Of a stretch of 64,000 nt of DNA, positions 33,719-43,651 are shown one piece after another. The stretch comes from Candidatus Gastranaerophilales bacterium (GTDB lineage Bacteria; Cyanobacteriota; Vampirovibrionia; Gastranaerophilales; Gastranaerophilaceae). Each line of letters starts with the position of its first letter. Position 1 is the stretch's first letter. The translations under genes and the position numbers were made by a program. The notes below the pieces were generated by a model that made no database searches, was not told the DNA's origin, and was given only the letters and a program-made list of their open reading frames with translations. The stretch covers positions 1-64,000 of the forward strand of contig CALVEK010000012.1 in assembly GCA_944326555.1 (NCBI GenBank), read 5' to 3'.

Positions 33719-35794
33719 ATGTCAGAGTTTGAAATGCCTAAAAAATTTAAAAATCCTAAAAAAAACAACCCTTTTAAAATGATGTTTGTAATGCTTGCAT
33801 CCATAGGTTTAGCAGGCTTTGTAGGAGTTAATCTCTATCTAGCATCATTACCGCCAATTCCAAAATTGGAAGACTACAAACCCAATGTAGTAACAAAATT
33901 CTATTCACAAGACGGTGAAGTTATAAAAACATTCACCGCATATAAGTTTGAAAAAGTAGAAATAAAAGATGTGCCTGATAACATAAAACAGGCAATAATT
34001 GCAACGGAAGATAAAAACTTTTACCACCACCACGGCTATGACCCAGTAGGTTTAGCGCGTTCTATGGTAGTAAATATATCAACAGGCAGTTTTTCTCAAG
34101 GGGCAAGTACAATAACTCAACAGCTTGCAAGAATTTTATTCTTGAGTAACGAAAAGACTTTTGACAGAAAAATAAAAGAATTTATTGCAGCAGCAAGAAT
34201 AGAAAAAACAATTTCTAAAGACCAAATTTTAGAAATGTATTTAAATAACGTATATCTTGGCTCAGGCGCGTACGGAATAGCAGGAGCTGCACAAATATAC
34301 TTTAATAAACCGCTTAAAGATTTGACTCTGGCGGAAGCTGCTCTAATTGCAGGACTCCCTCAAGCCCCGTCGGTATATTCGCCATATAATAACAAAAAAT
34401 TGGCAATAGAAAGAAGAAATCAAGTTCTTGGCAGAATGTACAAAATGAGATACATAACTCGCCAACAATATGAAGCAGCAAAAGAAGAGAAATTACACCT
34501 CAATCCAAATCCTGATATTTATTCATTGGATAGAGCACCTTATTTTGTTGACTATGCACTTAAAGAGTTGGAAGAACTCGGTTTTGATGAAACAGAAATT
34601 TCTCAAGGCGGTTATAAAGTAATTACAACATTAAATTATGAAGCTCAAAAAGCTGCAGAAAATGCAGTTATAAAAAACCTCGGCTCAGGTGGATCTCGCC
34701 AAGCCGCCGTATTTTCTTTCTCTCCAATCACTGGCGAAATATACGTGTACATCGGAGGAAAGAATTACGGAAAGAGCCAGTATGACAGAATAACACAATC
34801 TGTAAGGCCTCCGGGATCAGCATTCAAACCTTTTGTATATGCAGCAGCAATAGAAAAGGGCTGGGGTCCAAATGACATGTTAGAAGACACACCGGTAAAC
34901 CTTAACGGATGGAAACCACACAACTACGGTAACAGATACAGAGGTCAACTTCCTTTGTTTATGGGCTTAACAGTTTCATCTAACGTAATGGCAGCAAGAC
35001 TTATAAAAGATGTAGGTGTTCGTTCTGTTATAGGCATTGCTCGTTCAATGGGCATAACCACTCCTCTTGAATACGACATGACAATTGCTCTGGGTTCAAA
35101 CGGAGTTAAACTTTACGAAATGACAATTGCTTATGGTGCCTTTGCTAACGGCGGTTTTAAAGTAAAACCGTATGCAATAGAAAAAGTTGAAACATCAAGA
35201 GGTAAAGTAATTTATCAAGCACCAAAAACAAGAGTTATGAAAGTGTTGAACCTAAACACTGCAGCCGTAATTACAGCAATGTTAAAAACCGTTGTCGAAA
35301 ACGGTACAGCCAGATCAGCAAACATTGGTAAACCAGCAGCAGCAAAAACAGGTACAACAGATGACAACAAAGATGCGTCATTTTACGGCTATACACCTGA
35401 TGTAGTTACGGGTATTTGGGTAGGAAACGACGATAACTCAAAGATGAACGGTGTATATGGCGGTACAATACCTGCTGCAATCTGGAAAGAGACAATGAAA
35501 GTTGCTACAAAAAAATTCGGCTCTACAGACTTTGACTATCCTCCCGTAGAGCTCAAAAAATCAGCAAAAACCATGGTTAGAGCAGACGAATCAGAAGCAC
35601 CTTCTCAAGATCCGCCCAAACCGGAAATGCAGGAAATAAATAATTCAGCAAATATAAATGGAGATATGAAGTTCCCTCAACAAGGACAAAATCCAGTTTC
35701 TTTCAACAACACATTCCTTGAACCGAATGCACAAAAAGGAAATCCACAGCCTCAAACGGCAACACCTCCAACTCCTCCGGTTCCAGCGCACTAA
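33719..35794 (+). CDS. class A penicillin-binding protein (PBP1A type)
   Basis: This 691-residue bifunctional enzyme polymerises glycan strands and cross-links peptides. It has an N-terminal cytosolic tail and membrane anchor (about 20-42), then the GT51 transglycosylase domain with catalytic Glu97 in ATEDKNFYHHHG and QGASTITQQLARILFL. The transpeptidase domain has Ser367-x-x-Lys370 (GSAFKPF), SSN and KTGT (543-546). A Pro/Gln/Asn-rich disordered tail follows (about 630-691). The ribosome site is weak. The transcript probably continues to the hairpin at 35899-35940. Confidence 0.95.
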   Translation: MSEFEMPKKFKNPKKNNPFKMMFVMLASIGLAGFVGVNLYLASLPPIPKLEDYKPNVVTKFYSQDGEVIKTFTAYKFEKVEIKDVPDNIKQAIIATEDKNFYHHHGYDPVGLARSMVVNISTGSFSQGASTITQQLARILFLSNEKTFDRKIKEFIAAARIEKTISKDQILEMYLNNVYLGSGAYGIAGAAQIYFNKPLKDLTLAEAALIAGLPQAPSVYSPYNNKKLAIERRNQVLGRMYKMRYITRQQYEAAKEEKLHLNPNPDIYSLDRAPYFVDYALKELEELGFDETEISQGGYKVITTLNYEAQKAAENAVIKNLGSGGSRQAAVFSFSPITGEIYVYIGGKNYGKSQYDRITQSVRPPGSAFKPFVYAAAIEKGWGPNDMLEDTPVNLNGWKPHNYGNRYRGQLPLFMGLTVSSNVMAARLIKDVGVRSVIGIARSMGITTPLEYDMTIALGSNGVKLYEMTIAYGAFANGGFKVKPYAIEKVETSRGKVIYQAPKTRVMKVLNLNTAAVITAMLKTVVENGTARSANIGKPAAAKTGTTDDNKDASFYGYTPDVVTGIWVGNDDNSKMNGVYGGTIPAAIWKETMKVATKKFGSTDFDYPPVELKKSAKTMVRADESEAPSQDPPKPEMQEINNSANINGDMKFPQQGQNPVSFNNTFLEPNAQKGNPQPQTATPPTPPVPAH

Positions 35795-35898
35795 ATCTCG
35801 CTTGTAGTAGTGTACAAGGAGTGCTAGTGGTGGCGAGTCTGGCATTTTAGGAAAGTAATCCCATGGACTTGTATAATGCGACCATTTAATAAGTGATG
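35795..35898 (+). other. structured, GC-richer 3' UTR or small RNA
   Basis: Between the PBP stop and the downstream terminator lies about 100 bases of clearly higher GC content than neighbouring spacers. It can fold CTTGTA with TACAAG (35801-35806 with 35813-35818), closed by CTCG with CGAG (35797-35800 with 35834-35837). A TATAAT at 35872 has no fitting -35. No known RNA family is recognised. Confidence 0.3.
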
Positions 35899-35940
35899 AA
35901 ATACCGAAATTAGATTCCCAAATTTAGTTTCGGTATTTTT
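35899..35940 (+). terminator. terminator of the PBP transcript
   Basis: An 11-bp stem (35899-35909 with 35928-35938) is followed by a short T run on the plus strand. Its right arm overlaps the last codons of bioD on the other strand. Confidence 0.65.
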
Positions 35941-36632
35941 ACTCTAAAGATTTTTTCAATATCCACACTGTTTAGAAATATATTTATAATTTCTCCAGGT
36001 TTTACCGTATCAAAATCAGGGATATCCGGGATAATACCTAGTATATTTACGTCAGAATATTCTTCAATTAGCCTTGGTGCCGTTTTAATAGAAACATCAA
36101 ACGTCGAAGACGGGTAACGATTAATAACAACACCTGCTATATCAAGCCCCATTACTTTTGCCTGATTAATTGTCAAAAGAGTATGGTTTATAGTTCCCAA
36201 ATCAGGTCTTGCAACAATCAGTATAGGGATATCAAGCATTTTTGCGACATCACATATTAATGCTTCTTTGGTAACAGGAACCATAAGACCTCCCGCTCCT
36301 TCGACCAAAACAGCTTCGCAATTGTGTTTTAAAGTTTGAAACTCCCTTGCTACCGTAGCAAGATTAATATTCACTCCATCCATTTCTGCGGCAACACTGG
36401 GCGCAGTCGGTGGCTTAAGAAGATATGTACACAGTGTTTCAACATAAAAATCGAGCTTCTTAACATAACCCAAATCAGGAGAGACAAGAAAACCGTTTTT
36501 TTCTACGGCACCACTTTGGAAAGGTTTATAAACACCTGCCTTATAGCCAAGAGATTGCATAACTGCAGCCAATCCTGCAGTTACAAATGTCTTACCTATA
36601 TCTGTGTCTGTACCTGTAACAAAAATGTGCAT
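35910..36632 (-). CDS. bioD: dethiobiotin synthetase
   Basis: BioD closes the ureido ring of dethiobiotin using ATP and CO2. The 240-residue P-loop protein has GTDTDIGKT (residues 7-15), YKPFQSG with the conserved lysine, VEGAGGLMVPVT and GVVINR. It is three bases downstream of the pseudouridine synthase gene. No other biotin gene is in this window. Confidence 0.95.
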   Translation of the reverse strand: MHIFVTGTDTDIGKTFVTAGLAAVMQSLGYKAGVYKPFQSGAVEKNGFLVSPDLGYVKKLDFYVETLCTYLLKPPTAPSVAAEMDGVNINLATVAREFQTLKHNCEAVLVEGAGGLMVPVTKEALICDVAKMLDIPILIVARPDLGTINHTLLTINQAKVMGLDIAGVVINRYPSSTFDVSIKTAPRLIEEYSDVNILGIIPDIPDFDTVKPGEIINIFLNSVDIEKIFRVKIPKLNLGI

Positions 36633-36635
36633 AGA

Positions 36636-37415
36636 TTAATTCTCTCTTTTTTGAGATTGGGAAAGTTTTTCCAATTTTTGAATTTGTCTTAGTAAATCTT
36701 GAATTTCACGAGGTTTTAAGTACTTAAATTGACCCTTTTTCAAACCTTGGATATTAATTGTACCGTGAGAAATTCTCTTAAGTGATATAACAGGGAATCC
36801 TATTGAATCAAGCATTTTTCTTATTTGACGATTCATTCCCTGATACAGAACTATTTGTAATACTGTATTTTTTCCGTCATATTCAAGTATCATAGAATCC
36901 GCATAAGCTATTTTTTGAGGTTCTATTTCAATACCTTTAGCCATCTGGATAAGATGTTGCTGATTCATTCTTCCTTCTGCCGTTACTCTGTACACTTTAG
37001 GAATTTTTATAGACGGATGAGTCATTTTGTTAATAAAATCACCATCATTCGTCATTATCAAAAGCCCCGTAGAATCTTTATCCAAACGTCCAACAGGCTT
37101 TAGTTCTCTAACCTCTTCAGGCAGAATGTCATAAATTGTTTTCCTGCCCTTTTCATCACTCATTGTTGTGATATAACCTGCCGGTTTATAGTACTTAATA
37201 TAAACGAGATTAGACTTTTTAACGGGCTTGTCATTAACAGTTACTTTGTCCTTGGATGAAACAGAATAGCCAAGCTCAGTAACCACCTTACCGTTTACCT
37301 TAACGACGCCTGATGAAATATATTCATCAGCCTTACGTCTCGAACAAATACCGGAGGAGGCAATAAATTTATTCAGTCTTGTAAAAACTTCTTTGTCTTT
37401 TTTTCTCTTAAACAT
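36636..37415 (-). CDS. RsuA/RluB family pseudouridine synthase
   Basis: A 259-residue rRNA pseudouridine synthase. An S4 RNA-binding domain (about residues 12-60, LNKFIASSGICSRRKADEYI) precedes the catalytic domain with the active aspartate in GRLDKDSTGLLIMTNDG and a QGMNRQIRKML motif. The C-terminal Lys/Gln-rich tail favours the 23S-acting RluB type over RsuA. It is the first gene of the pair with bioD; no Shine-Dalgarno sequence is visible before the ATG. Confidence 0.92.
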   Translation of the reverse strand: MFKRKKDKEVFTRLNKFIASSGICSRRKADEYISSGVVKVNGKVVTELGYSVSSKDKVTVNDKPVKKSNLVYIKYYKPAGYITTMSDEKGRKTIYDILPEEVRELKPVGRLDKDSTGLLIMTNDGDFINKMTHPSIKIPKVYRVTAEGRMNQQHLIQMAKGIEIEPQKIAYADSMILEYDGKNTVLQIVLYQGMNRQIRKMLDSIGFPVISLKRISHGTINIQGLKKGQFKYLKPREIQDLLRQIQKLEKLSQSQKREN

Positions 37416-37495
37416 ACTGCAATCATGAACAAAACCAGCCCAAAATGCAACTTGATTTGTGCATCATGCTAATATTTGTTAAAATCGATAATGGT

Positions 37496-39202
37496 ATGTT
37501 TAATACAGCAAAAAAAATAACAGATAAATTAACAAACAAGATAAAGGAAGAAGGTCTTTCTTTAATCGTTATTTTTTCACTATTTTTAGTTTCTCTGTTC
37601 TTATTCAAATTTAAGATGGTGAATCTTTTCATTGATTTTGGCAGAGAAATTACAGTACCAAAATCCATGATAAACGGGCAAGTCTTATACAAGGATATTT
37701 TTTGTCTTTATGGTCCTTTTTCTTACTTGTTTAACGCATTTGTTCTTAAACTTACAAAGATTCATTTAACAACATTTCATATTCTTGGATGGATTAATAC
37801 TTTTCTTATCTTGAACGGAATCTATTTTATAAGCAGAAATTTTTTAAACAAGACTTTATCGTCCTTAATAACTATTTTTGTAATGTGGGTTTGTGCATTT
37901 GTTCCTTTTGTAACTAACTACATTACACCATACTCTTATGCTACGGTATACGGGCTTTGTTCAATTACACTATCTGTAATTTTTTTGTACAAATTTATCG
38001 ATAAAGACAAAAACATTTTTTTATATCTATCGTTTCTATTGTCAGGTATAGCTTTTGCCAATAAATTTGAATATCTTTTCTGCTTAATAGTTACACTTAC
38101 TGCTTGTATATACAAAAAATGTAAAATAAAATATTATATCTTTGGTCTTACAATTTGGCTTTTGCCAACACTTTTGTGCTACTTTTTATTGTTTATCCAG
38201 GGGTTAACAATTCAGGATTACAAAAATTATTTTGAAATAATTTTACGATACATAAACACGCCTTCGCTAAAGGAATTTTATGCGGGGACAATGACATTTT
38301 CCTTAACACCGTTTTTAACGGAATCAGTAATGTTTTTAGTCAGTGCTTTTATATTTGGCGCAATATATAAAACAGCAAAAGGAATTTCTCAAAAAACAGC
38401 AGACAAAAAAGTAAAATATTTGTTTTATTGTTCAGTCGTTTTAGCAACAACTATTGTCTTTGTAAAATTTGAATTGTATCCGACTTTGTTATTTTACTAT
38501 TATTTTCCGTTACTTTTAATAATTTTATCTTTAATAAAAATAAAACTTATAAAAAACGACTTAAAAACCTTGCTATTGATTTTGACAGCGATATCAATAA
38601 GTTCCAAATCATTATTTTTGCTTAATACGGCACAATACGGACGTTATTTTTTACCGTTTCTAACAATTGCACTTGTTGTTGTCTTGAGAAATTTCTTCTT
38701 TAAAAACTCAAAAGAAATTTTTGACAAAAGTGTAATTATTCTCTTGTCGGCATTAATTTTTTCTAATTTCATAATTAATACCAAACAATTTCAGAAATAC
38801 ACAAGTACAATAAAGACTCCTTACGGAAATGTAATTACTTCTGAAAAAAACAAAAAGATTTTTGATTATATACTTGATTTTTTAAACACCAGAACAAAAA
38901 CAAATGACAAAGTAGTTGTATTAAGAGAAAGTACAAGCGTCAATTTCCTCTCAAACAGAGATACGGATAATTATTACAACCATTTTGACAGAGTGTCTTT
39001 TGATGCATTTGGAGAGGAAAACATATTAAAACACTATCAAAAAAACAGACCTGACTATTTTGTAATATTCACCTCTCAAACAGATAACGAATATTTTTGT
39101 AGGGGTTTTGGACAAAAAATCTGTGGATGGATTAATCAAAATTATGAAATACAAAAAATCATCCAATCAGACCCTTTCGTTTTAATATTCAAAAAAATAT
39201 GA
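37496..39202 (+). CDS. GT-C type membrane glycosyltransferase
   Basis: A 568-residue integral membrane protein with about ten helices and a C-terminal soluble domain (about 430-568). The first extracytoplasmic loop has FIDFGREITVPKSMINGQ followed by VLYKDIFCLYGPFSYLFNA, the acidic pattern of lipid-phosphate-sugar-dependent GT39/ArnT-like transferases. Donor and acceptor are unknown. ATG 37496 places the basic N-terminus directly ahead of helix one; an open frame from 37445 adds 17 residues. It precedes the kinase pair by 38 bp. Confidence 0.8.
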   Translation: MFNTAKKITDKLTNKIKEEGLSLIVIFSLFLVSLFLFKFKMVNLFIDFGREITVPKSMINGQVLYKDIFCLYGPFSYLFNAFVLKLTKIHLTTFHILGWINTFLILNGIYFISRNFLNKTLSSLITIFVMWVCAFVPFVTNYITPYSYATVYGLCSITLSVIFLYKFIDKDKNIFLYLSFLLSGIAFANKFEYLFCLIVTLTACIYKKCKIKYYIFGLTIWLLPTLLCYFLLFIQGLTIQDYKNYFEIILRYINTPSLKEFYAGTMTFSLTPFLTESVMFLVSAFIFGAIYKTAKGISQKTADKKVKYLFYCSVVLATTIVFVKFELYPTLLFYYYFPLLLIILSLIKIKLIKNDLKTLLLILTAISISSKSLFLLNTAQYGRYFLPFLTIALVVVLRNFFFKNSKEIFDKSVIILLSALIFSNFIINTKQFQKYTSTIKTPYGNVITSEKNKKIFDYILDFLNTRTKTNDKVVVLRESTSVNFLSNRDTDNYYNHFDRVSFDAFGEENILKHYQKNRPDYFVIFTSQTDNEYFCRGFGQKICGWINQNYEIQKIIQSDPFVLIFKKI

Positions 39203-39240
39203 TATTATAGATAAAAATTGTATTTAAAAAGAGATAAAAA

Positions 39241-39912
39241 ATGAGATTATTTAATCCCCACAATTTACCAGGTACTCTAATATGTGTTGAAGGTATTGAC
39301 GGTTCCGGCAAATCAACACAATTGGCAATTCTAAGAGACTGGTTAAAATCAAAAAACCTTGATGTAATTTTTACGGAATGGAATTCATCTGATTTAATTT
39401 CGCAAACAACTAAAAAAGCGAAAAAGAAAAATCTTCTCAGTCCGAGGACATTCAGTCTTCTTCACGCAGTAGATTTTGCGGACAGACTTGAACAAATAAT
39501 TATACCGGCAATGAAAGCAGGCTTTATTGTCCTTGCCGATAGATACGTATACACAGCATTTGCACGTGATGTAGCAAGAGGTGTCGATAAAGACTGGGTA
39601 AGAAATATGTACGGATTTGCTATCAAACCCGACTTAACTCTCTATTACAGCATTTCCGCAGAGGTTTCTTTAGAAAGGATTTGTTCTAATCGTGCTCCAT
39701 CTTTTTACGAAGCGGGTATGGACCTAAAACTAAGCAACAATCCATATAAAAGCTATGTAATATTTCAAAGCAGAGTTAATGAAGAATACGCAAACATGGT
39801 TGATGAGTTTGGGCTTGTAAAAATTGATGCAAATAACACAATTCACGCAAAGCAAGTAAAACTTAGAGAGTATGTAACAGAGCTTTTGAACAAAAAAGGA
39901 ATTAATATCTGA
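39241..39912 (+). CDS. thymidylate-kinase-like P-loop kinase, copy 1
   Basis: A 223-residue nucleoside-monophosphate kinase. P-loop GIDGSGKST (about residues 18-26), ADFADRLEQII and a DRYVYTAFARDVARG segment in the place of the dTMP kinase DR-x-x-x-S-x-x-AYQ motif. This substrate-loop difference makes dTMP uncertain. GAGATAAAAA precedes the ATG. The stop TGA overlaps the ATG of the second copy by one base, so the two are translated together. Confidence 0.85.
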   Translation: MRLFNPHNLPGTLICVEGIDGSGKSTQLAILRDWLKSKNLDVIFTEWNSSDLISQTTKKAKKKNLLSPRTFSLLHAVDFADRLEQIIIPAMKAGFIVLADRYVYTAFARDVARGVDKDWVRNMYGFAIKPDLTLYYSISAEVSLERICSNRAPSFYEAGMDLKLSNNPYKSYVIFQSRVNEEYANMVDEFGLVKIDANNTIHAKQVKLREYVTELLNKKGINI

Positions 39913-40583
39913 TGAACGATATTCAAAACGCACATAACCACAAAGGTCTTTTAATAGTAATAGAAGGTACGGACGGCTCAGGCAAATCAACACAAATAGA
40001 AAAGCTGCGCCGTTGGATTGAAGATAAAAGTTACGGATGTATGGTCTCCGAATGGAAGACCTCGCGTCTTATTGCAAATGTTATTGACGATGCCAAAGAC
40101 AGAAATCTTCTTAACGCAACTACATTCAGCCTTTTGTATGCGGCAGATTTTGCAGACAGGTTGGAAAACACTATTATTCCGGCTTTAGATTCCGGCTTTG
40201 TTGTGCTGTTAGACAGATACACGTACACTGCCTTTGCAAGAGACGTAGTAAGAGGACTGGACTTTGAGTGGGTAAAAAAGTTATACAATTATGCACCTCA
40301 ACCTGATTTGGTCTTTTACCTTGATATGCCTATCGATGTGCTTTTAAAAAGAGTCATAGGGACAACAGGTCTTGATTACTGGGAATCAGGAAGAGATATA
40401 GGCTTGAGCACTGATTTTTACGAAAGTTTTAAAATATATCAGGCAAAATGTCTTGAAGAATACAACAAAATGAAACCCGAATACAATTTTGTAAGCATTG
40501 ACGGTACATTACCGGTTGAGGATATACACAAAATTATGATAGAAAAAGTTGAACAACTGCTTAACAGCGGAAAATTAGATTAA
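39912..40583 (+). CDS. thymidylate-kinase-like P-loop kinase, copy 2
   Basis: A 223-residue paralogue of the preceding gene, with the same architecture: GTDGSGKST, ADFADRLENTIIPAL, DRYTYTAFARDVVRG and a YWESGRDIGLSTDFYESF lid-side segment that matches SFYEAGMDLKLSNN in copy 1. Both keep the P-loop and the DRY motif, so neither looks dead. They may form a heterodimer or act on different nucleotides. One of them may be the essential dTMP kinase, as no other candidate is in this window. Confidence 0.85.
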   Translation: MNDIQNAHNHKGLLIVIEGTDGSGKSTQIEKLRRWIEDKSYGCMVSEWKTSRLIANVIDDAKDRNLLNATTFSLLYAADFADRLENTIIPALDSGFVVLLDRYTYTAFARDVVRGLDFEWVKKLYNYAPQPDLVFYLDMPIDVLLKRVIGTTGLDYWESGRDIGLSTDFYESFKIYQAKCLEEYNKMKPEYNFVSIDGTLPVEDIHKIMIEKVEQLLNSGKLD

Positions 40584-40684
40584 CAGATATTGTGTGTAAA
40601 TAAAACACAACAAACAATAGTAAAAATAAATTTATCATGGTACAAATGATATAATTAGAATTATTTTTGGTTGGAGTAGGAATA

Positions 40685-40966
40685 ATGATTACAATAAAAG
40701 ATGTTGAACATGTTGCAAAACTTGCAAGATTAGAACTAACAGAAGAAGAAAAAGTAAAATTTTCAAAACAGCTTGGTGATATCTTAAAATATGTTGAACA
40801 AATGAATAAAGTTGACACAACAAATGTTGAACCAATGAGTCATGCAATTCCGGTTGTAAACGTTATGAGAGAAGATAAAGTCGTAACAGAGCAGACAAAA
40901 GATGAGCTTATGGCAAACGCGCCGGCCAAAGAAGACGGATTCTTCAGGGTTCCAAAAATTAACTAA
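40685..40966 (+). CDS. gatC: Glu/Asp-tRNA amidotransferase subunit C
   Basis: GatC stabilises GatAB, which amidates Glu-tRNA(Gln) and Asp-tRNA(Asn). The 93-residue protein has the family pattern VEHVAKLARLELTEEE, KFSKQLGDILKYVEQ, NVEPMSHAIPV and a C-terminal FFRVPKI. ATG 40685 has GGAG eight bases upstream; the frame is open from a TTG at 40667. gatA and gatB are not nearby. A terminator follows. Confidence 0.95.
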   Translation: MITIKDVEHVAKLARLELTEEEKVKFSKQLGDILKYVEQMNKVDTTNVEPMSHAIPVVNVMREDKVVTEQTKDELMANAPAKEDGFFRVPKIN

Positions 40967-40978
40967 AATATGTAACTG

Positions 40979-41007
40979 AGCTTAGAGGAATAACCTCTAG
41001 GCTTTTT
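40979..41007 (+). terminator. terminator after gatC
   Basis: A 10-bp stem (40979-40988 with 40994-41003, one G-U) with an AATAA loop is followed by a T run. It separates gatC from pyrG. Confidence 0.8.
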
Positions 41008-41053
41008 AACTTTAATTAATGAGAGTATCAGTTTAGACAGATTGGGGTAAAAT

Positions 41054-42664
41054 ATGGCAACAAAATTTATATTTGTAACAGGAGGAGTTGTTTCATCTCT
41101 CGGCAAAGGTATAGTAGCTGCATCATTAGGTAAATTACTGAAAGCCAGAGGATTTTCTGTTGTCATCCAAAAATTTGACCCATATATAAATGTTGACCCC
41201 GGTACAATGAGCCCGTTTCAGCACGGAGAGGTTTTTGTTACCGATGACGGAGCAGAAACAGATTTGGATTTGGGTCATTATGAAAGATTTACAGATACTT
41301 CACTAGGCAAAGTTAACAACGTAACCTCAGGTTCAATTTATCAAACCGTTATAAAAAAAGAAAGAAAAGGTGAGTACCTTGGCGCAACTGTCCAAACAAT
41401 ACCTCACATTACAAACGAAATTAAATCCAGAATCAAAAAAGCAGCTTCACAATTTAAACCCGACTTTTTGATATTGGAAGTCGGCGGAACAATCGGAGAC
41501 ATCGAGAGCTTACCTTTTATTGAAGCAATAAGACAATTTAAAACAGAAATAGGCTTTGGAAATAGTATAAATATACATGTAACATTGATTCCTTATCTTC
41601 CAACATCGGGAGAACTAAAAACAAAACCGTCTCAACACAGTGTATCAGTGCTTAGAAGCTACGGCCTGCAACCTGAAATACTTGTTTGTAGAACAACAAA
41701 ACCGATACCTAAAAAAGAAAGAGAAAAACTTGCCCTATTCTGTTCAGTACCTGTGGATGCAGTTATCGAATGCAAAGATTTAAAATCCATTTACGAAGTA
41801 CCTTTAGCTTTGGAAGCTCAAAATATGGCGCATGTTGTACTTCAAAGGCTTCAATTACTTGATAAAAAACCAAATTTAGACAGTTGGAAAAAGTTAGTTG
41901 AAACAATAAAGAACCCAGAGAAGACCTTCAAAGTTGCAATTGCAGGCAAATACACAGGCTTGTCCGACGCTTATATATCAGTAGTAGAAGCCCTCAAACA
42001 TGCCGGATACGCACATAAAGCAAAAATTGATATTAAATGGATAAATTCAGAAGAATGTACAGACATAAAGAAAGCAAAAGAAATACTCTCAGACGTTGAC
42101 GGATTGGTAGTACCAGGTGGATTTGGAGTAAGAGGTATTGAAGGAAAACTTAACGCCATAAGATACGCAAGAGAAAACAATCTGCCGTTTTTGGGACTTT
42201 GCCTTGGTATGCAATGTGCTGTTATAGAATACGCAAGAAATGTTGTTGGTCTGAAAGATGCAAACTCAATGGAATTTAACGAAGGAACGCCATACCCTGT
42301 TATCGATATAATGTTAGAACAAAAAAATGTCGAAGAAATGGGTGGAACAATGAGACTAGGCAAATACGATTGTGTTCTAAAGAAAGGAACAAAAGCCTTT
42401 GATGCATACGGTAAAGTTAAAACAATATCCGAAAGACACAGACACAGATACGAAGTTAACAATGAATATAAAGAACAAATAGAAAAAGCAGGGTTGGTAT
42501 TTTCTGGAATGTCTCCTGACGGGCAACTTTGTGAAATTGTTGAATATCCCAAAAATGACTGGTTTGTCGCTTGTCAATTCCATCCTGAATTCAAATCAAG
42601 ACCGGAACATCCACATCCATTGTTTGCTGGTTTAATAAATGCTATAAATAAAAATAATAAATAG
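41054..42664 (+). CDS. pyrG: CTP synthase
   Basis: PyrG aminates UTP to CTP with glutamine. The 536-residue protein has the synthase domain ([50 protein letters not shown]) and the class I glutamine amidotransferase domain (about 290-536) with the catalytic cysteine in LGLCLGMQ and the CQFHPEF histidine-glutamate pair. Length and motifs are standard. Monocistronic after the gatC terminator. Confidence 0.98.
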   Translation: MATKFIFVTGGVVSSLGKGIVAASLGKLLKARGFSVVIQKFDPYINVDPGTMSPFQHGEVFVTDDGAETDLDLGHYERFTDTSLGKVNNVTSGSIYQTVIKKERKGEYLGATVQTIPHITNEIKSRIKKAASQFKPDFLILEVGGTIGDIESLPFIEAIRQFKTEIGFGNSINIHVTLIPYLPTSGELKTKPSQHSVSVLRSYGLQPEILVCRTTKPIPKKEREKLALFCSVPVDAVIECKDLKSIYEVPLALEAQNMAHVVLQRLQLLDKKPNLDSWKKLVETIKNPEKTFKVAIAGKYTGLSDAYISVVEALKHAGYAHKAKIDIKWINSEECTDIKKAKEILSDVDGLVVPGGFGVRGIEGKLNAIRYARENNLPFLGLCLGMQCAVIEYARNVVGLKDANSMEFNEGTPYPVIDIMLEQKNVEEMGGTMRLGKYDCVLKKGTKAFDAYGKVKTISERHRHRYEVNNEYKEQIEKAGLVFSGMSPDGQLCEIVEYPKNDWFVACQFHPEFKSRPEHPHPLFAGLINAINKNNK

Positions 42665-42739
42665 GTCATTTGTTTGTGTTTATAACCTAAAAAAAAGGGT
42701 ATAAATCATGTAGGAAGACATAATCAACAGGAGTGTGTA

Positions 42740-43537
42740 ATGAATATATTGATTTCAAATGATGACGGTCTTATGGCAAACGGTATTAGAGCGTTAACAG
42801 AAGCACTAAGCTGTGAACATGACGTTTATGTTATTGCTCCGGATAGAGAAAGAAGTGCTGCAGGGCACTCTTTAACTCTTCATACCCCATTAAGGGTTGA
42901 AGAACTTGATCCTAAATTTGGAGCAAAAAGAAACTGGGTAACAACAGGAACCCCTGGAGATTGTGTCAAAATCGGCTTGAGTGCAATATTAGAACCTCAT
43001 GAAATGCCGGATTTGGTTATATCAGGTATAAACCATGGACCAAACCTTGGTGCTGATATTCTATACTCAGGAACAGTAAGTTGTGCTTTAGAAGGAGCAA
43101 TGCTCGGCTATCCTGCAATTGCGACTTCCCTTGCAGGATTACATTATGAAGTTGAAAACTTTACTTTTGCAGCCAACTTCATGGCAAAATTCGTTAACAA
43201 AATAAAAGAAATTAACTTCCCTCAAAAATCAATACTTAATATCAATTTTCCGTCATTAGAAGAGGATGATATTGCAGGTATTGCAATTACAAAACTTGGT
43301 ACAAGAATGTTTACAAGCAAGTATGATAAACGTATTGACCCAAGAGGTAAAACATACTATTGGCTTGCAGGAGAGTTAATTGAATACGATGAAAACGATG
43401 ATACGGATATAAATGCTGTTCGTATGAACAAAGTATCAATCACTCCTATAACATTTGAAATGACTCATCAAAGCATTATGAAAGATTTGGAAAAAGCTTT
43501 TTGCGGTGAAAAGTCTTGTGATTGGTTTGCGCAATAA
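42740..43537 (+). CDS. surE: 5'/3'-nucleotidase SurE
   Basis: SurE dephosphorylates nucleoside monophosphates and is linked to stationary-phase survival. The 265-residue protein has the metal motif ISNDDG at the N-terminus, APDRERSAAGHSLTLHTP, TGTPGDCV, the ISGINHGPNLG loop and YSGTVSCALEGAMLG. AGGAG lies nine bases before the ATG. It is followed by a strong terminator. Confidence 0.96.
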   Translation: MNILISNDDGLMANGIRALTEALSCEHDVYVIAPDRERSAAGHSLTLHTPLRVEELDPKFGAKRNWVTTGTPGDCVKIGLSAILEPHEMPDLVISGINHGPNLGADILYSGTVSCALEGAMLGYPAIATSLAGLHYEVENFTFAANFMAKFVNKIKEINFPQKSILNINFPSLEEDDIAGIAITKLGTRMFTSKYDKRIDPRGKTYYWLAGELIEYDENDDTDINAVRMNKVSITPITFEMTHQSIMKDLEKAFCGEKSCDWFAQ

Positions 43538-43570
43538 AAAAAGTAATTTAATTAAAGGTTAAATATTACA

Positions 43571-43607
43571 AAAAATAAGAAAGATTAACAACTTTCTTAT
43601 TTTTTTT
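43571..43607 (+). terminator. terminator after surE
   Basis: A 13-bp stem (43571-43583 with 43592-43604) with an 8-nt loop ends in a run of T's. Confidence 0.85.
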
Positions 43608-43651
43608 GTATTAAAAATTTTTTTGTTTATACTTATATACACGAGAAAAAT

